From: Streptacidiphilus jeojiense
GTDB lineage: Bacteria > Actinomycetota > Actinomycetes > Streptomycetales > Streptomycetaceae
NCBI RefSeq assembly: GCF_000719095.1
Contig: NZ_JOEH01000009.1
Span: forward strand, 1 to 64,000
Reading direction: 5' to 3'
Length of the DNA stretch: 64,000 nt
The position numbers and the translations under genes are program-made. Numbering within the stretch: the first letter of the stretch is position 1; each line of letters opens with the position of its first letter. This document shows positions 27,020-35,577 of the stretch, piece by piece. The notes under the pieces are model-generated. The model had not been told where the DNA came from and searched no databases. It saw only the letters and a program-made list of their open reading frames with translations.

Positions 27020-27757
27020 TCAGCCCCGGCCGAGCAACGGCATCGCGCTGGCCATCACCGTCACGAACGGGATGTTGGCGGCCAGCGGCAGCGAGGCCAT
27101 GTGCAGCACGGTGCGGGCGACGTCGGCCACGTCCATCGTCGGCTCGACCGCGGTGCGGCCGTCGGCCTGGAGGGTGCCGGTGCTCATCCGCTCGGTCATC
27201 TCGGTGGCGGCGTTGCCGATGTCGATCTGCCCGCAGGCGATGTTGTGCCGGCGTCCGTCCAGGGCGAGGGACTTGGTCAGGCCGGTGATGGCGTGCTTGG
27301 TCGCGGTGTAGGCGACGCTGTTGGGACGGGGCGCCTGCGCGGAGACCGAGCCGTTGTTGATGATGCGGCCGCCCTGCGGGTCCTGGGCCATCATCAGCCG
27401 GTAGGCGCCCTGGGCGCACAGGAACGAGCCGGTGAGGTTGGTGTCCACCACCCGGCGCCACTGCTCGTGCTCCAGCTCCTCCGGCGGGGCGGACAGCGCG
27501 GCGACTCCGGCGTTGTTGAACAGCAGGTCCAGGCGTCCGAACCGGTCCTTCACCGCGGTGAACAGGGCGTCGACGGAGCCGGGATCGGTGACGTCGGTCG
27601 GCACGACCAGCACGTCGTCGCCTGCGGCGGTCTCCCGCAACGGCGCCTCACGCCGTCCGGCGAGGGCCACCGCCCACCCTGCTCCGAGCAGGGCGCGCGC
27701 CGTCGCCCGACCGATGCCCGAGCCCGCTCCGGTCACCACTGCGACCCGTGTGTCCAT
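27020..27757 (-). CDS. short-chain dehydrogenase/reductase
   Basis: Classical SDR of 245 aa. [10 protein letters not shown] cofactor loop, NNAG motif, catalytic Ser in NNGSVSAQ and YTATK (the YxxxK pair). The Arg-containing second strand (AGRREAPL) suggests NADP(H). Upstream of the FadR-type regulator on the same strand, with 91 bp between. Substrate unknown. Confidence 0.9.
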   Translation of the reverse strand: MDTRVAVVTGAGSGIGRATARALLGAGWAVALAGRREAPLRETAAGDDVLVVPTDVTDPGSVDALFTAVKDRFGRLDLLFNNAGVAALSAPPEELEHEQWRRVVDTNLTGSFLCAQGAYRLMMAQDPQGGRIINNGSVSAQAPRPNSVAYTATKHAITGLTKSLALDGRRHNIACGQIDIGNAATEMTERMSTGTLQADGRTAVEPTMDVADVARTVLHMASLPLAANIPFVTVMASAMPLLGRG

Positions 27758-27815
27758 GGCGGCACCCTAACGCGGTGGGTGGTCACCGTGGTTGGAGGGC
27801 TCTACGGCCGTAGCT

Positions 27816-27904
27816 GGCTTGTCGCGCAGTTCCCCGCGCCCCTGAGGTTCTGCAACTGGCTCAGTTGCAATCAGCCAGGGGCGCGGGGAACTGCGCGACA
27901 AGCC
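27816..27904. repeat. perfect long nested-hairpin intergenic repeat
   Basis: A 28-bp perfect inverted repeat: GGCTTGTCGCGCAG... at 27816-27843 pairs with its full complement at 27877-27904. It encloses a second perfect inverted repeat TGCAACTG / CAGTTGCA. This is the most complete member of the interspersed family seen in this window. It lies between the HAD stop and the SDR start, both on the minus strand, and could terminate the serS-HAD transcript. Confidence 0.92.
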
Positions 27905-27922
27905 ACCCACCAGCGGAGAGGT

Positions 27923-28759
27923 TCACGCAGTGGGGAACAACAGCTCCAGCACCACGGCCACCCCGTCCGCATCGTTGCTCGACGTGACCTCGTCCGCCGC
28001 CGCGACCAACGCGGGGTGCGCATTGGCCATGGCCACCCCGTGCGCCGCCCAGGCGAACATCGGCAGGTCGTTGGGCATGTCGCCGAAGGCTAGTGCGCGG
28101 TCCCGCTTCACGCCCAGCCGGGCCGCCGCCAGGGCCAGCCCGGTCGCCTTGGACAGGCCCAGCGGCAGCACCTCGACGAACCCGGGACCGGCCATCACCA
28201 CATCCACCAGCTGCCCGCCGACCTCCCGCACGATCTGCGTGAGCTCGTCGTCGGTCAGCGTCGGGTGCTGCAGGAAGAGCCGGGTGATCGGCTCGGCCCA
28301 GAACTCCGCGGGGTCCGTGACCGCGCGGAGCTCCTCCTCGCCTTCGCCGTCGCCGGGCATCCGGTAGCCCTCGCCGACCAGGATCTCGCCGTCCAGCCCT
28401 TCGCGGCCCACCGCGAGGAACACCGGGCCGGCCTCCGCCTCGATCTTGGCGAGGGCCACCTGGGCCAGCTTGCGGTCCAGGGTGATCGAGGTGAGCAGCC
28501 GGTGCGCGCCCGCGTCGTAGACCTGGCCGCCCTGGCTGCAGACGGCCAGGCCGGTGTAGCCGATGGCGTCCAGCGTCGGCCGGGTCCACGAGGCGGAGCG
28601 GCCGGTCACCACGATGTGCTGGGCCCCGGCGGCGGCAGCCGCCGCGAGTGCCCGCCGGGTGCGCTCCGACACGGTGTGGTCGGAGCGCAGCAGCGTGCCG
28701 TCGAGGTCCGTCGCGATCAGGTCGTACGGGCGGGAGGGTTTCCCGCTGGTGCCGCTCAC
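27923..28759 (-). CDS. HAD-superfamily Cof-type hydrolase, coupled to serS
   Basis: Phosphatase of 278 aa, paralogue of the protein at 4331-5155 (shared [28 protein letters not shown] motifs). The GTG start overlaps the serS stop (GTGA), so translation is coupled to seryl-tRNA synthetase. From memory the same serS-HAD order is conserved in streptomycetes. Substrate unknown; a metabolite-repair role near tRNA charging is only speculation. Confidence 0.88.
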   Translation of the reverse strand: MSGTSGKPSRPYDLIATDLDGTLLRSDHTVSERTRRALAAAAAAGAQHIVVTGRSASWTRPTLDAIGYTGLAVCSQGGQVYDAGAHRLLTSITLDRKLAQVALAKIEAEAGPVFLAVGREGLDGEILVGEGYRMPGDGEGEEELRAVTDPAEFWAEPITRLFLQHPTLTDDELTQIVREVGGQLVDVVMAGPGFVEVLPLGLSKATGLALAAARLGVKRDRALAFGDMPNDLPMFAWAAHGVAMANAHPALVAAADEVTSSNDADGVAVVLELLFPTA

Positions 28760-30033
28760 TTGCCGACCGGCTCCAGGACGGAGCGTCCGCCGAGGTAGGG
28801 CCGGAGCGCCTCCGGGACCACCACCGAGCCGTCCGCCTGCTGGTGCGTCTCCAGGATCGCGACGATGGTGCGCGGCACCGCGCACAGCGTCCCGTTCAGC
28901 GTCGCCAGCGGACGGTTGCCGCCCTCGCCGCGCATCCGGATGTCCAGCCGGCGCGACTGGTACTCGGTGCAGTTGGAGGTGGAGGTGAGCTCGCGGTACT
29001 TGCCCTGGGTGGGGATCCAGGCCTCGATGTCGAACTTGCGGGTCGCCGAGGAGCCCAGGTCGCCCGAGGCCACGTCGATGACCCGGTAGGCCAGGCCCAG
29101 CTTGTCGAGGAACTGCTTCTCCCACTCCAGCAGGCGCTGGTGCTCGGCCTCGGCCTCCTCGGGGGAGGTGTAGACGAACATCTCGACCTTGTCGAACTGG
29201 TGCACCCGGATGATGCCGCGGGTGTCCTTGCCGTAGGTCCCGGCCTCGCGGCGGAAGCAGGGCGAGAAGCCGGCGTAGCGCAGCGGCAGCCGGTCCGCGT
29301 CGATGATCTCGTCCATGTGGTAGCCGGCCAGCGGCACCTCGGAGGTGCCGACCAGGTAGAAGTCGTCCTCCTCCAGCCGGAAGACGTTCTCGGCGGCCTG
29401 GCCGAGGAAGCCGGTGCCCTCCATGGCCCGCGGCTTGACCAGGGCGGGGGTCAGCATCGGGATGAAGCCGGCCTCGACCGCCTGGGCGATGGCCATGTTG
29501 ACCAGGGCCAGCTCCAGCAGCGCGCCGATGCCGGTCAGGTAGTAGAAGCGCGAGCCCGACACCTTGGCGGCTCGCTCGATGTCGATGGCGCCGAGGATCC
29601 GCCCCAGCTCCACGTGGTCGCGGGGCTCGAAGCCCTCCGCGGCGAAGTCGCGGGGGAGGCCGACCTCCTCCAGGGTGACGAAGTCCTCCTCGCCGCCGAT
29701 CGGGGCGTCGGGGTGCAGCAGGTTGGCGAACTGCCCCTGCAGCCGCTTGACCTCGTCGTCCGCCTCGGACTGCTCGGCGTTGGCGGCCTTCGCCTCGGCG
29801 GCGAGGGCGGAGGCCTGCTTGAGCAGGCCGGCCTTCTCCTCGCCCTGGGCGCTGCGGATCTGGTTGCCGATCAGCTTCTGGGCGTTGCGCAGTTCGTCGA
29901 AGCGGGAACCGGAGGACCTGCGCCGCTCATCAGCACTGAGGAGGGCGTCGACAAGGGCGACGTCCTCTCCTCGGGCACGCTGCGAGGCGCGCACACGGTC
30001 AGGGTCCTCACGGAGCAGGCGAAGGTCAATCAC
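28756..30033 (-). CDS. serS: seryl-tRNA synthetase
   Basis: Class II aminoacyl-tRNA synthetase of 425 aa, charging tRNA-Ser. The N-terminal start [18 protein letters not shown] (GTG) is the family start. A long antiparallel coiled-coil arm (about 30-100) precedes the catalytic core with motif 2 ([20 protein letters not shown]) and motif 3 near the C-terminus ([15 protein letters not shown]; family form GTxxAxxRxxxAxxE). Length is as usual. No T-box leader is seen upstream. Confidence 0.97.
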   Translation of the reverse strand: MIDLRLLREDPDRVRASQRARGEDVALVDALLSADERRRSSGSRFDELRNAQKLIGNQIRSAQGEEKAGLLKQASALAAEAKAANAEQSEADDEVKRLQGQFANLLHPDAPIGGEEDFVTLEEVGLPRDFAAEGFEPRDHVELGRILGAIDIERAAKVSGSRFYYLTGIGALLELALVNMAIAQAVEAGFIPMLTPALVKPRAMEGTGFLGQAAENVFRLEEDDFYLVGTSEVPLAGYHMDEIIDADRLPLRYAGFSPCFRREAGTYGKDTRGIIRVHQFDKVEMFVYTSPEEAEAEHQRLLEWEKQFLDKLGLAYRVIDVASGDLGSSATRKFDIEAWIPTQGKYRELTSTSNCTEYQSRRLDIRMRGEGGNRPLATLNGTLCAVPRTIVAILETHQQADGSVVVPEALRPYLGGRSVLEPVGK

Positions 30034-30094
30034 GGGGACGAGCCTACCGGTCCCGGGCTGCCGCCTGCCGCTCCTTATGCTGCGCAGGGTCCGT

Positions 30095-30127
30095 GCCACT
30101 GCCGGGCCACTGCCGGGCCACTGCCGG
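30095..30127. repeat. 11-bp tandem triplicate in the serS / deacetylase divergent region
   Basis: Three perfect copies of GCCACTGCCGG lie 62-94 bp upstream of serS. They may be slippage or a repeated binding site in the divergent promoter. Confidence 0.7.
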
Positions 30128-30265
30128 TGACCGCCGATGGTCTGCTGTGCGGTGGTTTGTCACACATTTGTCCCTGTCCGCCACCAGGACGGTACAGCGG
30201 CTCCACAGCCGCCCGACGGCCTGCAAGGGTGGGGACCGGCAGCAGAACGACTTCGGGGGGACCCC

Positions 30266-31087
30266 ATGGGCATGCGTACGAACATCCGAATAGCGCTGGC
30301 GGGTGCGGCGGTCGCGGCGCTGGCCGTGACGCTGACGGGATGCGGGTCCGGCGGACGGGTCCAGGCCGGCAAGCCCTCGGCGGGATCCTCCGGGGCCTCC
30401 GGCGGCGCCGTGCAGCCCTCCGGTTCGCCGACCGCGAAGAGCACCTCCGGCGACAACGTCCCGCCCGGCGGGACGGCGGCGGTCAACCCGCTGATCGAGT
30501 ACACCACCGGGGCCAAGGGCCATGTGGTGGCGCTCACCTTCGACGACGGTCCCAGCGCGGTGTGGACGCCGAGGATCCTGGCGGTGCTGGCCCAGTACCA
30601 CGCCCATGCGACCTTCTGTGAGATAGGCCCCAACGCCAAGGCCTCCCCGGCGACGGTCAAGGCGATCAGGGCGGCCGGCGACCGGCTCTGCGACCACTCG
30701 GTGTCGCACAACGAGGCCATGAGCAAGTGGACCGCGCAGCGGCAGACCTACGAGATCGCCGGCGCCAAGACGATGATCGAGAACGCGGGCGGTCCGGGAA
30801 CCCAGGTCGACTGGTTCCGTGCGCCCGGCGGTGACTTCTCCCCGCTGAACCGGCACATCTCCGCGCAGAACGGATTGCGTCCGCTGGGCTGGACCGTGGA
30901 CAGCCAGGACTGGATGCGACCGGGCGTTCCCCGGATCCTCTCCAATATCCACAAGGAATTGGTGCCGGGGGCGATCATCCTGATGCACGACGGGGGCGGG
31001 GACCGCTCGCAGACGGTGGCGGCACTGAAGCAACTGCTGCCGGAGCTCGTCAGCAAGGGCTACTCTTTCGAATTCCCCGTCAAATGA
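30266..31087 (+). CDS. polysaccharide deacetylase (NodB-type) lipoprotein
   Basis: Extracellular carbohydrate esterase family 4 protein of 273 aa. Signal with lipobox LTGC and a Ser/Gly-rich spacer precede the NodB domain. Catalytic motif 1 is LTFDDGPS (general base Asp and metal Asp). Motif 2 is HSVSHNEA (the HSxxH metal site). RAPGGDFSP is motif 3 and LMHDGGG motif 5. Probably removes acetyl groups from peptidoglycan or another wall glycan. ATG start with GGGGGG upstream. Downstream is the DnaA-box region. Confidence 0.9.
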   Translation: MGMRTNIRIALAGAAVAALAVTLTGCGSGGRVQAGKPSAGSSGASGGAVQPSGSPTAKSTSGDNVPPGGTAAVNPLIEYTTGAKGHVVALTFDDGPSAVWTPRILAVLAQYHAHATFCEIGPNAKASPATVKAIRAAGDRLCDHSVSHNEAMSKWTAQRQTYEIAGAKTMIENAGGPGTQVDWFRAPGGDFSPLNRHISAQNGLRPLGWTVDSQDWMRPGVPRILSNIHKELVPGAIILMHDGGGDRSQTVAALKQLLPELVSKGYSFEFPVK

Positions 31088-31152
31088 TCACAGACTGACA
31101 CTCTCTGTCCTACTATGACTGCAATGAGTGAGTCTGTGACAATGGGGCCGCC

Positions 31153-31503
31153 TGGGGATAACCCGCTCCGCCCTGTGGATATCTCGATGACTCCCGAGGA
31201 TTCATGGATTTGTCCACAGTTGGCGAAGCCGGCCTGTGGATCGCCGAGGGGGCTCGGGATGGTACTCCGGACCACCTTGATGGGCGGCTAAACCTCGGCT
31301 TTGGTGGCGTGGGTGTGATTTTTGGCGAACCTCGGGCGGCGAAAAGGGAAACAGGCCGCCCGTATGCCGAAATGTCCGACCTGACCGAAGGGCTCGATCC
31401 AAGGCCGCCGCAGAGGGATTTGTCGATTCATCCCCAGCCTGTGGATAACTCACCCTCCATCCACACCCGGCCTGGCCTGGGGAAAACTCGCACCCGTGGA
31501 TGA
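31153..31503. other. cluster of DnaA boxes in a gene-free 504-bp region
   Basis: Between the deacetylase stop (31087) and the pheA stop (31592) there is no convincing gene. Perfect boxes: TTGTCCACA at 31210-31218 and TTATCCACA (as TGTGGATAA) at 31440-31448. One-mismatch boxes: 31153-31161 (TGGGGATAA) and 31174-31182 (TGTGGATAT). Weaker TCCACA-core boxes: 31235-31243, 31457-31465 and 31495-31503. Composition is AT-richer than flanking genes. dnaA and dnaN are absent, so this is not oriC. It resembles DnaA-titrating clusters described near Streptomyces oriC. Confidence 0.8.
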
Positions 31504-31591
31504 AGGGTCGTCAACGCGGTCGCAAAAAAGGTGATCCAAAGCGATCCAACATGATCACCGGGGCTGCGCGGACAGGAACGCAGGCGGCCTG

Positions 31592-32524
31592 CTACTTCTC
31601 TCCGCGCCCGTCCAGGCAGCGGGAGAGCCAGTCGGCGGCCCGGCTGAACTCCTCGTCCGAGGTACCCCGGCGGACCTGCGGCGCGACCTCGTCGGCCCGG
31701 GGATAGGACCCGAGGAAGCGCACCTGCGGGCAGATCCGGTGCAGGCCCATCAGCGCCTCGCTGACCCTGCGGTCGGTGATGTGCCCCTCGGCGTCCACCG
31801 AGAAGCAGTACTGGCCCAGGCCCTCACCGGTCGGCCGGGACTCGATCCGCATCAGGTTGACCCCGCGCACCGCCCACTCCTGCAGCAGCTCCAGCAGCGC
31901 GCCGGGGTGGTCGTCGGCGAGCCAGAACACCGCCGAGGTCTTGTCGGCGCCGGTGGGCGCCGCGGTCCGACCGGGGCGGCCGACCAGGACGAAGCGGGTG
32001 GTCGCGCTGGACGCGTCGTGGATGTCGGTGGCCAGCGGCTCCAGCCCGTACAGCGGCGCCGCGAACTCGCCCGCGAAGGCCCCGTCGAAGCGCCCCTCCT
32101 GCACCAGCCGGGCGGCGTCCGCGTTGGAGGCCGCCGACTCCCAGTGCGCGGTCGGCAGGTGCTCCGCCAGCCAGCGGCGCACCTGCGGCTGGGCCACCGG
32201 GTGCCCGCTCACCGTCTTCACGTCCGCGAGCGCCGTCCCGGGCCGCACCAGCAGTGCGAACGCGATCGGCAGCAGCACCTCGCGGTAGATCATCAGCGGC
32301 CGGCCGGTGGCCAGCTCGTCCAGGGTGGCGGTGACCCCGCCCTCCACCGAGTTCTCGATCGGCACCAGCGCCGCCGCGGCCTCCCCGTTCCGCACCGCGT
32401 CCAGCGCCGCCGGCACCGACACCGAGGGCACCAGCTCCCGCGTCGCCGCTTCGGGCAGCGTGCGCAGCGCGGCCTCGGTGAAGGTGCCCTCGGGACCGAG
32501 GTAGGTGTAGCGGGTCGCGGACAA
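31592..32524 (-). CDS. pheA: prephenate dehydratase
   Basis: Stand-alone monofunctional enzyme of 310 aa converting prephenate to phenylpyruvate (phenylalanine pathway). The N-terminal YTYLGPEGTFTEAAL is the family start. VPIENSVEGGV and the catalytic Thr-Arg-Phe (SSATTRFVLV) are present. A C-terminal ACT domain follows (HPGALLELLQEWAVRGVNLMRIESRP), which binds Phe for feedback inhibition. TTG start with GGAGG about 7 nt upstream. Confidence 0.95.
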   Translation of the reverse strand: MSATRYTYLGPEGTFTEAALRTLPEAATRELVPSVSVPAALDAVRNGEAAAALVPIENSVEGGVTATLDELATGRPLMIYREVLLPIAFALLVRPGTALADVKTVSGHPVAQPQVRRWLAEHLPTAHWESAASNADAARLVQEGRFDGAFAGEFAAPLYGLEPLATDIHDASSATTRFVLVGRPGRTAAPTGADKTSAVFWLADDHPGALLELLQEWAVRGVNLMRIESRPTGEGLGQYCFSVDAEGHITDRRVSEALMGLHRICPQVRFLGSYPRADEVAPQVRRGTSDEEFSRAADWLSRCLDGRGEK

Positions 32525-32672
32525 CCGGGGCCTCCGTAGGACGGGCTGCCGACCATCGGCCGACGACAGTGGACCACAGCAACGGTAACCACTGCCGCCC
32601 CGCGGCGTCCCGAGGTCTCATCCTATGGTCGCTGCTGCTGCGATGCGTGGCAATCCTCCAGGTCGAGGGCTT

Positions 32673-35537
32673 CTACGGTGCGTAGTAGCCCTGGACGTCG
32701 GCTACTACGTCAATGCTGCCGGTGTAGTTGTAGATGAGGACGGTGCCGTCTGCGCGAATGGGGACAGTGACGAGGACGGGGCGGGTCTGGCCCGGGACCA
32801 GGTTGATGTTGGACGTCTTCGGGACTGTTCCGCTGCTGTACGCCGTGAGGTAGGTGGCGGCGGTTGAGCCCGTGCCGGTCAGGTTGAGGGTGACCGCGGT
32901 GGCACCGGTAGGGATGCCATGGGTGCCGCTGACGTTGATCTGCAGGGTCGAGTTCGGGCCCAAACGCTTCTTCGCGGTACCGAGTCCGGAGCGGGTGTCC
33001 ACCAGGCGGGCGGGAGCGAGCGGAACATAGAAGGTCCCCCTGGCCTCGTTCGTGAAAACACCGAGGACATCCGCAATGATCGCGGTCTGACCGGCCCGGT
33101 TATAGAACTTGATCTTATGGGAGCTGTCCACCGGGACGATCACCAGATTGGAGGTGGTCTGGCCGACGCTGAAATTGAGATTGGACGTGGTCGGCAATGT
33201 TCCGTCGCCGGCGTAGGCGGCGATCCAACTGCGGGCACTCGGCTGAGTGGCGGTCACATCGACCATGACGGCGGTGGTGCCGCTGTCTACCAGGGAGGAC
33301 GGCAGAGGCACCGAGATGGTGCTGCCCGGGCCTACGGGCTTGGCAGCCACGCCTATGCCGTGACGGGTGTCGAGGATCCGGGTGGGGGTGTTCGGCAGGA
33401 ACGTACTGGCATGCCCGTCGTTGGACGGGGTGATGTCGTACTCCCCCTGGATGTCGGCGATGAGGTCGACGTAGCCACTCGCGTTGTAGAGGTCGACACA
33501 GCCATCGGCGCCCACAGGGACCGTAACCAGGTTGGGATTGCTCTGTCCGGCCTGGAAGTTGAGATTGGAAGCGGTGGGACGTGCGGAGCCGTCCGGATAG
33601 GCGGTCACCCAACTGGCGGCGGTGGCATCGGCATCGGTCACGTTCAAGGTGACTGCGGTCGGTGCAGTGCCGGTGTCTGCTGACGTCCCGGTGATCCTCA
33701 GCTTCAGGACGCCTCCTGGACCGACCTTGCGCTTCGCCGCTCCGAGTCCGGACCGAGTGTCGAGGATCCGCTCAGGACTGCTGTAGGCCTCGTATGCGGT
33801 GCCGGCGACCCCCTGGACGGTGTTGGACACTGAGTGCCCGGCGGCATCGATCACCGTCTGTACGGCGGTGTGAACGCCGGGGTCGGCGTACCCGTGCCGG
33901 ATGATCTCGCTATTCCCCGGGGTGAGATTCTCGGGTGCGGAGACCGTGGGAGCGGAGCCGTCGCCCCAGTCCGTGGAGATCTTTGTGATCTTGTAGGGGT
34001 CGTTCGACTGGTCGTAGAGCGTGACCACCCCGGCTTCCTCCGGATGGGCCAGAGTCGACTGCCACGCCTCGGCTACCAGTGGGCCGTCCTTCAGCACGCT
34101 GAGCCGCTGGGAGAAGGTGGTCGACGTACCCGAGTCCCGTTGGACGGTGACCCTTACGGTGAAGACGCCGCTGTCGTCGGAAGGGGGCCCGGTGTACGTG
34201 TGCTGCTGGGGACTGGGGTCCCTAGTGACTGTCGGCCTCGTGCCGTCACCGTAGTCGTAGCTGTAGGTGGCACCTTCCGACCAGGGATTGTTGACCGAGG
34301 TGGTCGTGGTGACGGCCAGCGGATAGGTCTGGTCGCCGAGGCCGGTCGTGGTCGTGGTGGCGGAGGCTGAGAAGCGGTCCTGGTATTCCATGCCGCCCCG
34401 GTCGACGTAGCCGTTGCCCGTGCCGGTGTTCGCCACCAGGAGGTCGTCGACTCGGGGCTGCCCGCGGTAGTCGGTGCTGGACTCCCCGGGGGCGTCGGCG
34501 TCCCCCGAATCGATGACGGGCGACCCTTCCACGGGGGTGGCGGACAGACCCGGTGGGTTGTCCACATCATGCAGGCCCTGGCCGGTAGCGGCATGAAAGG
34601 CCGAGGTGGACGTGTAAACAGTGGCGCCCCAGGAGTACTCCGCCCCGTTATTGAAGGGGGTGACCACGTTGTAGTCGGCGCTGACGCCGCCTGACGCCTC
34701 GGCCGAGACATAGACGGCGACGTTGCCGACCGTGCCGGTTCGAAAGTCGGGGACTACCACCGTGTTCTCGACCGAACCGGTGGACGTTCCGGTGATCCGG
34801 ACTCCACCGCCGACGTTCAGGATGGTGACGCCCGCGACTTCGAGGTCGTCGACGCTGTCCGCGTTGACGGCGGAGCCGACCGAGACAAGCGCGTCGCTGG
34901 CCAGGACGATATGAGCGGCCCCAGCCTTGGCGGCGATCGCGCTCCCTGCACTTCCCTGGTTCTGGGAGTGGCTGATCACCACATCGGACGACGTGCCGTC
35001 GATGTCGACACCGTCCGCGGGAGAGGCGACGGGCGTGAGAGGGGAATCGGAGCCGATCACGTCGACGTGATCGAGTTCTATGTGCTGAGAGTTGATGGAT
35101 CTGACCGCCGTCTCCGTGTGCGACTCCAGCCGCAGGTTGCTCAACGAGACATACTGCGCGTTCTCGATGGAGACCAGGGCTTGACCTGTGTTCGGGGCCG
35201 AGGGCGCGGCAATGGCGGTGAAGTCGGGCGAAGAGCCAGAGCCGACGAAGGAGACGGGTGCGTCCGGCGTACCTGATCGGCTGATGACTATGGGTGCCGT
35301 CGGCTGAGCCGAGCTCAGAATGTGTACGGTCTGCCCAGGGTCCACCACGTCGGCGGCCTCCTGGACGGAGCAGAACGGAATCGCCTGTGTGCCAGGGCCG
35401 GTCTGGTTGCAGGTACTGGAACTGCTGTTGACGTATAGGTCCGTGACCGGTGCCTCGGCGTGGGCCGTGGCTGTGCCGAGGCCGCTGAGTAGGAGGGCGG
35501 CACTGGTGATGGCTATTACGGCGCGGGTGCGCGGCAT
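32673..35537 (-). CDS. secreted beta-helix / PKD / RLLDTR-repeat surface protein (paralogue 2)
   Basis: Exported protein of 954 aa. A signal peptide (to about AHAEA) is followed by LYVNSSSSTC...PFCSVQEAADVVDPGQTV, the same opening as its paralogues. A right-handed beta-helix spans about 40-390. Two PKD-like domains follow (YDYGDGT near 415, WGDGS near 515). Three C-terminal repeats start near 580, 710 and 835 (RILDTRSGLG, RILDTRHGIG, RLVDTRSGLG), each ending D(I/V)xGxY/F-like; the last ends DVQGYYAP. No anchor motif. ATG start with GAGGAAG upstream. The gene lies 40 nt from the stop-to-start boundary of paralogue 3, so the two are probably one transcript. Confidence 0.82.
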   Translation of the reverse strand: MPRTRAVIAITSAALLLSGLGTATAHAEAPVTDLYVNSSSSTCNQTGPGTQAIPFCSVQEAADVVDPGQTVHILSSAQPTAPIVISRSGTPDAPVSFVGSGSSPDFTAIAAPSAPNTGQALVSIENAQYVSLSNLRLESHTETAVRSINSQHIELDHVDVIGSDSPLTPVASPADGVDIDGTSSDVVISHSQNQGSAGSAIAAKAGAAHIVLASDALVSVGSAVNADSVDDLEVAGVTILNVGGGVRITGTSTGSVENTVVVPDFRTGTVGNVAVYVSAEASGGVSADYNVVTPFNNGAEYSWGATVYTSTSAFHAATGQGLHDVDNPPGLSATPVEGSPVIDSGDADAPGESSTDYRGQPRVDDLLVANTGTGNGYVDRGGMEYQDRFSASATTTTTGLGDQTYPLAVTTTTSVNNPWSEGATYSYDYGDGTRPTVTRDPSPQQHTYTGPPSDDSGVFTVRVTVQRDSGTSTTFSQRLSVLKDGPLVAEAWQSTLAHPEEAGVVTLYDQSNDPYKITKISTDWGDGSAPTVSAPENLTPGNSEIIRHGYADPGVHTAVQTVIDAAGHSVSNTVQGVAGTAYEAYSSPERILDTRSGLGAAKRKVGPGGVLKLRITGTSADTGTAPTAVTLNVTDADATAASWVTAYPDGSARPTASNLNFQAGQSNPNLVTVPVGADGCVDLYNASGYVDLIADIQGEYDITPSNDGHASTFLPNTPTRILDTRHGIGVAAKPVGPGSTISVPLPSSLVDSGTTAVMVDVTATQPSARSWIAAYAGDGTLPTTSNLNFSVGQTTSNLVIVPVDSSHKIKFYNRAGQTAIIADVLGVFTNEARGTFYVPLAPARLVDTRSGLGTAKKRLGPNSTLQINVSGTHGIPTGATAVTLNLTGTGSTAATYLTAYSSGTVPKTSNINLVPGQTRPVLVTVPIRADGTVLIYNYTGSIDVVADVQGYYAP

Positions 35538-35577
35538 GTGGGAGGCTTCCTCTGGGCTTTTCGGTACGGCCGGGCGG

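Noticed and set aside
29140..30265. T-box leader for serS
   Set aside because: No T-box core sequence or specifier stem upstream of the serS start; actinobacterial serS normally lacks one.
31204..31503. Possible small gene in the DnaA-box region
   Set aside because: No ribosome-binding site and poor third-position GC; the frame is better explained by the AT-richer non-coding region.
31088..31591. oriC, because of clustered DnaA boxes
   Set aside because: dnaA and dnaN do not flank it, and there are far fewer boxes than the roughly twenty in a Streptomyces origin. Treated as a DnaA-binding cluster instead.
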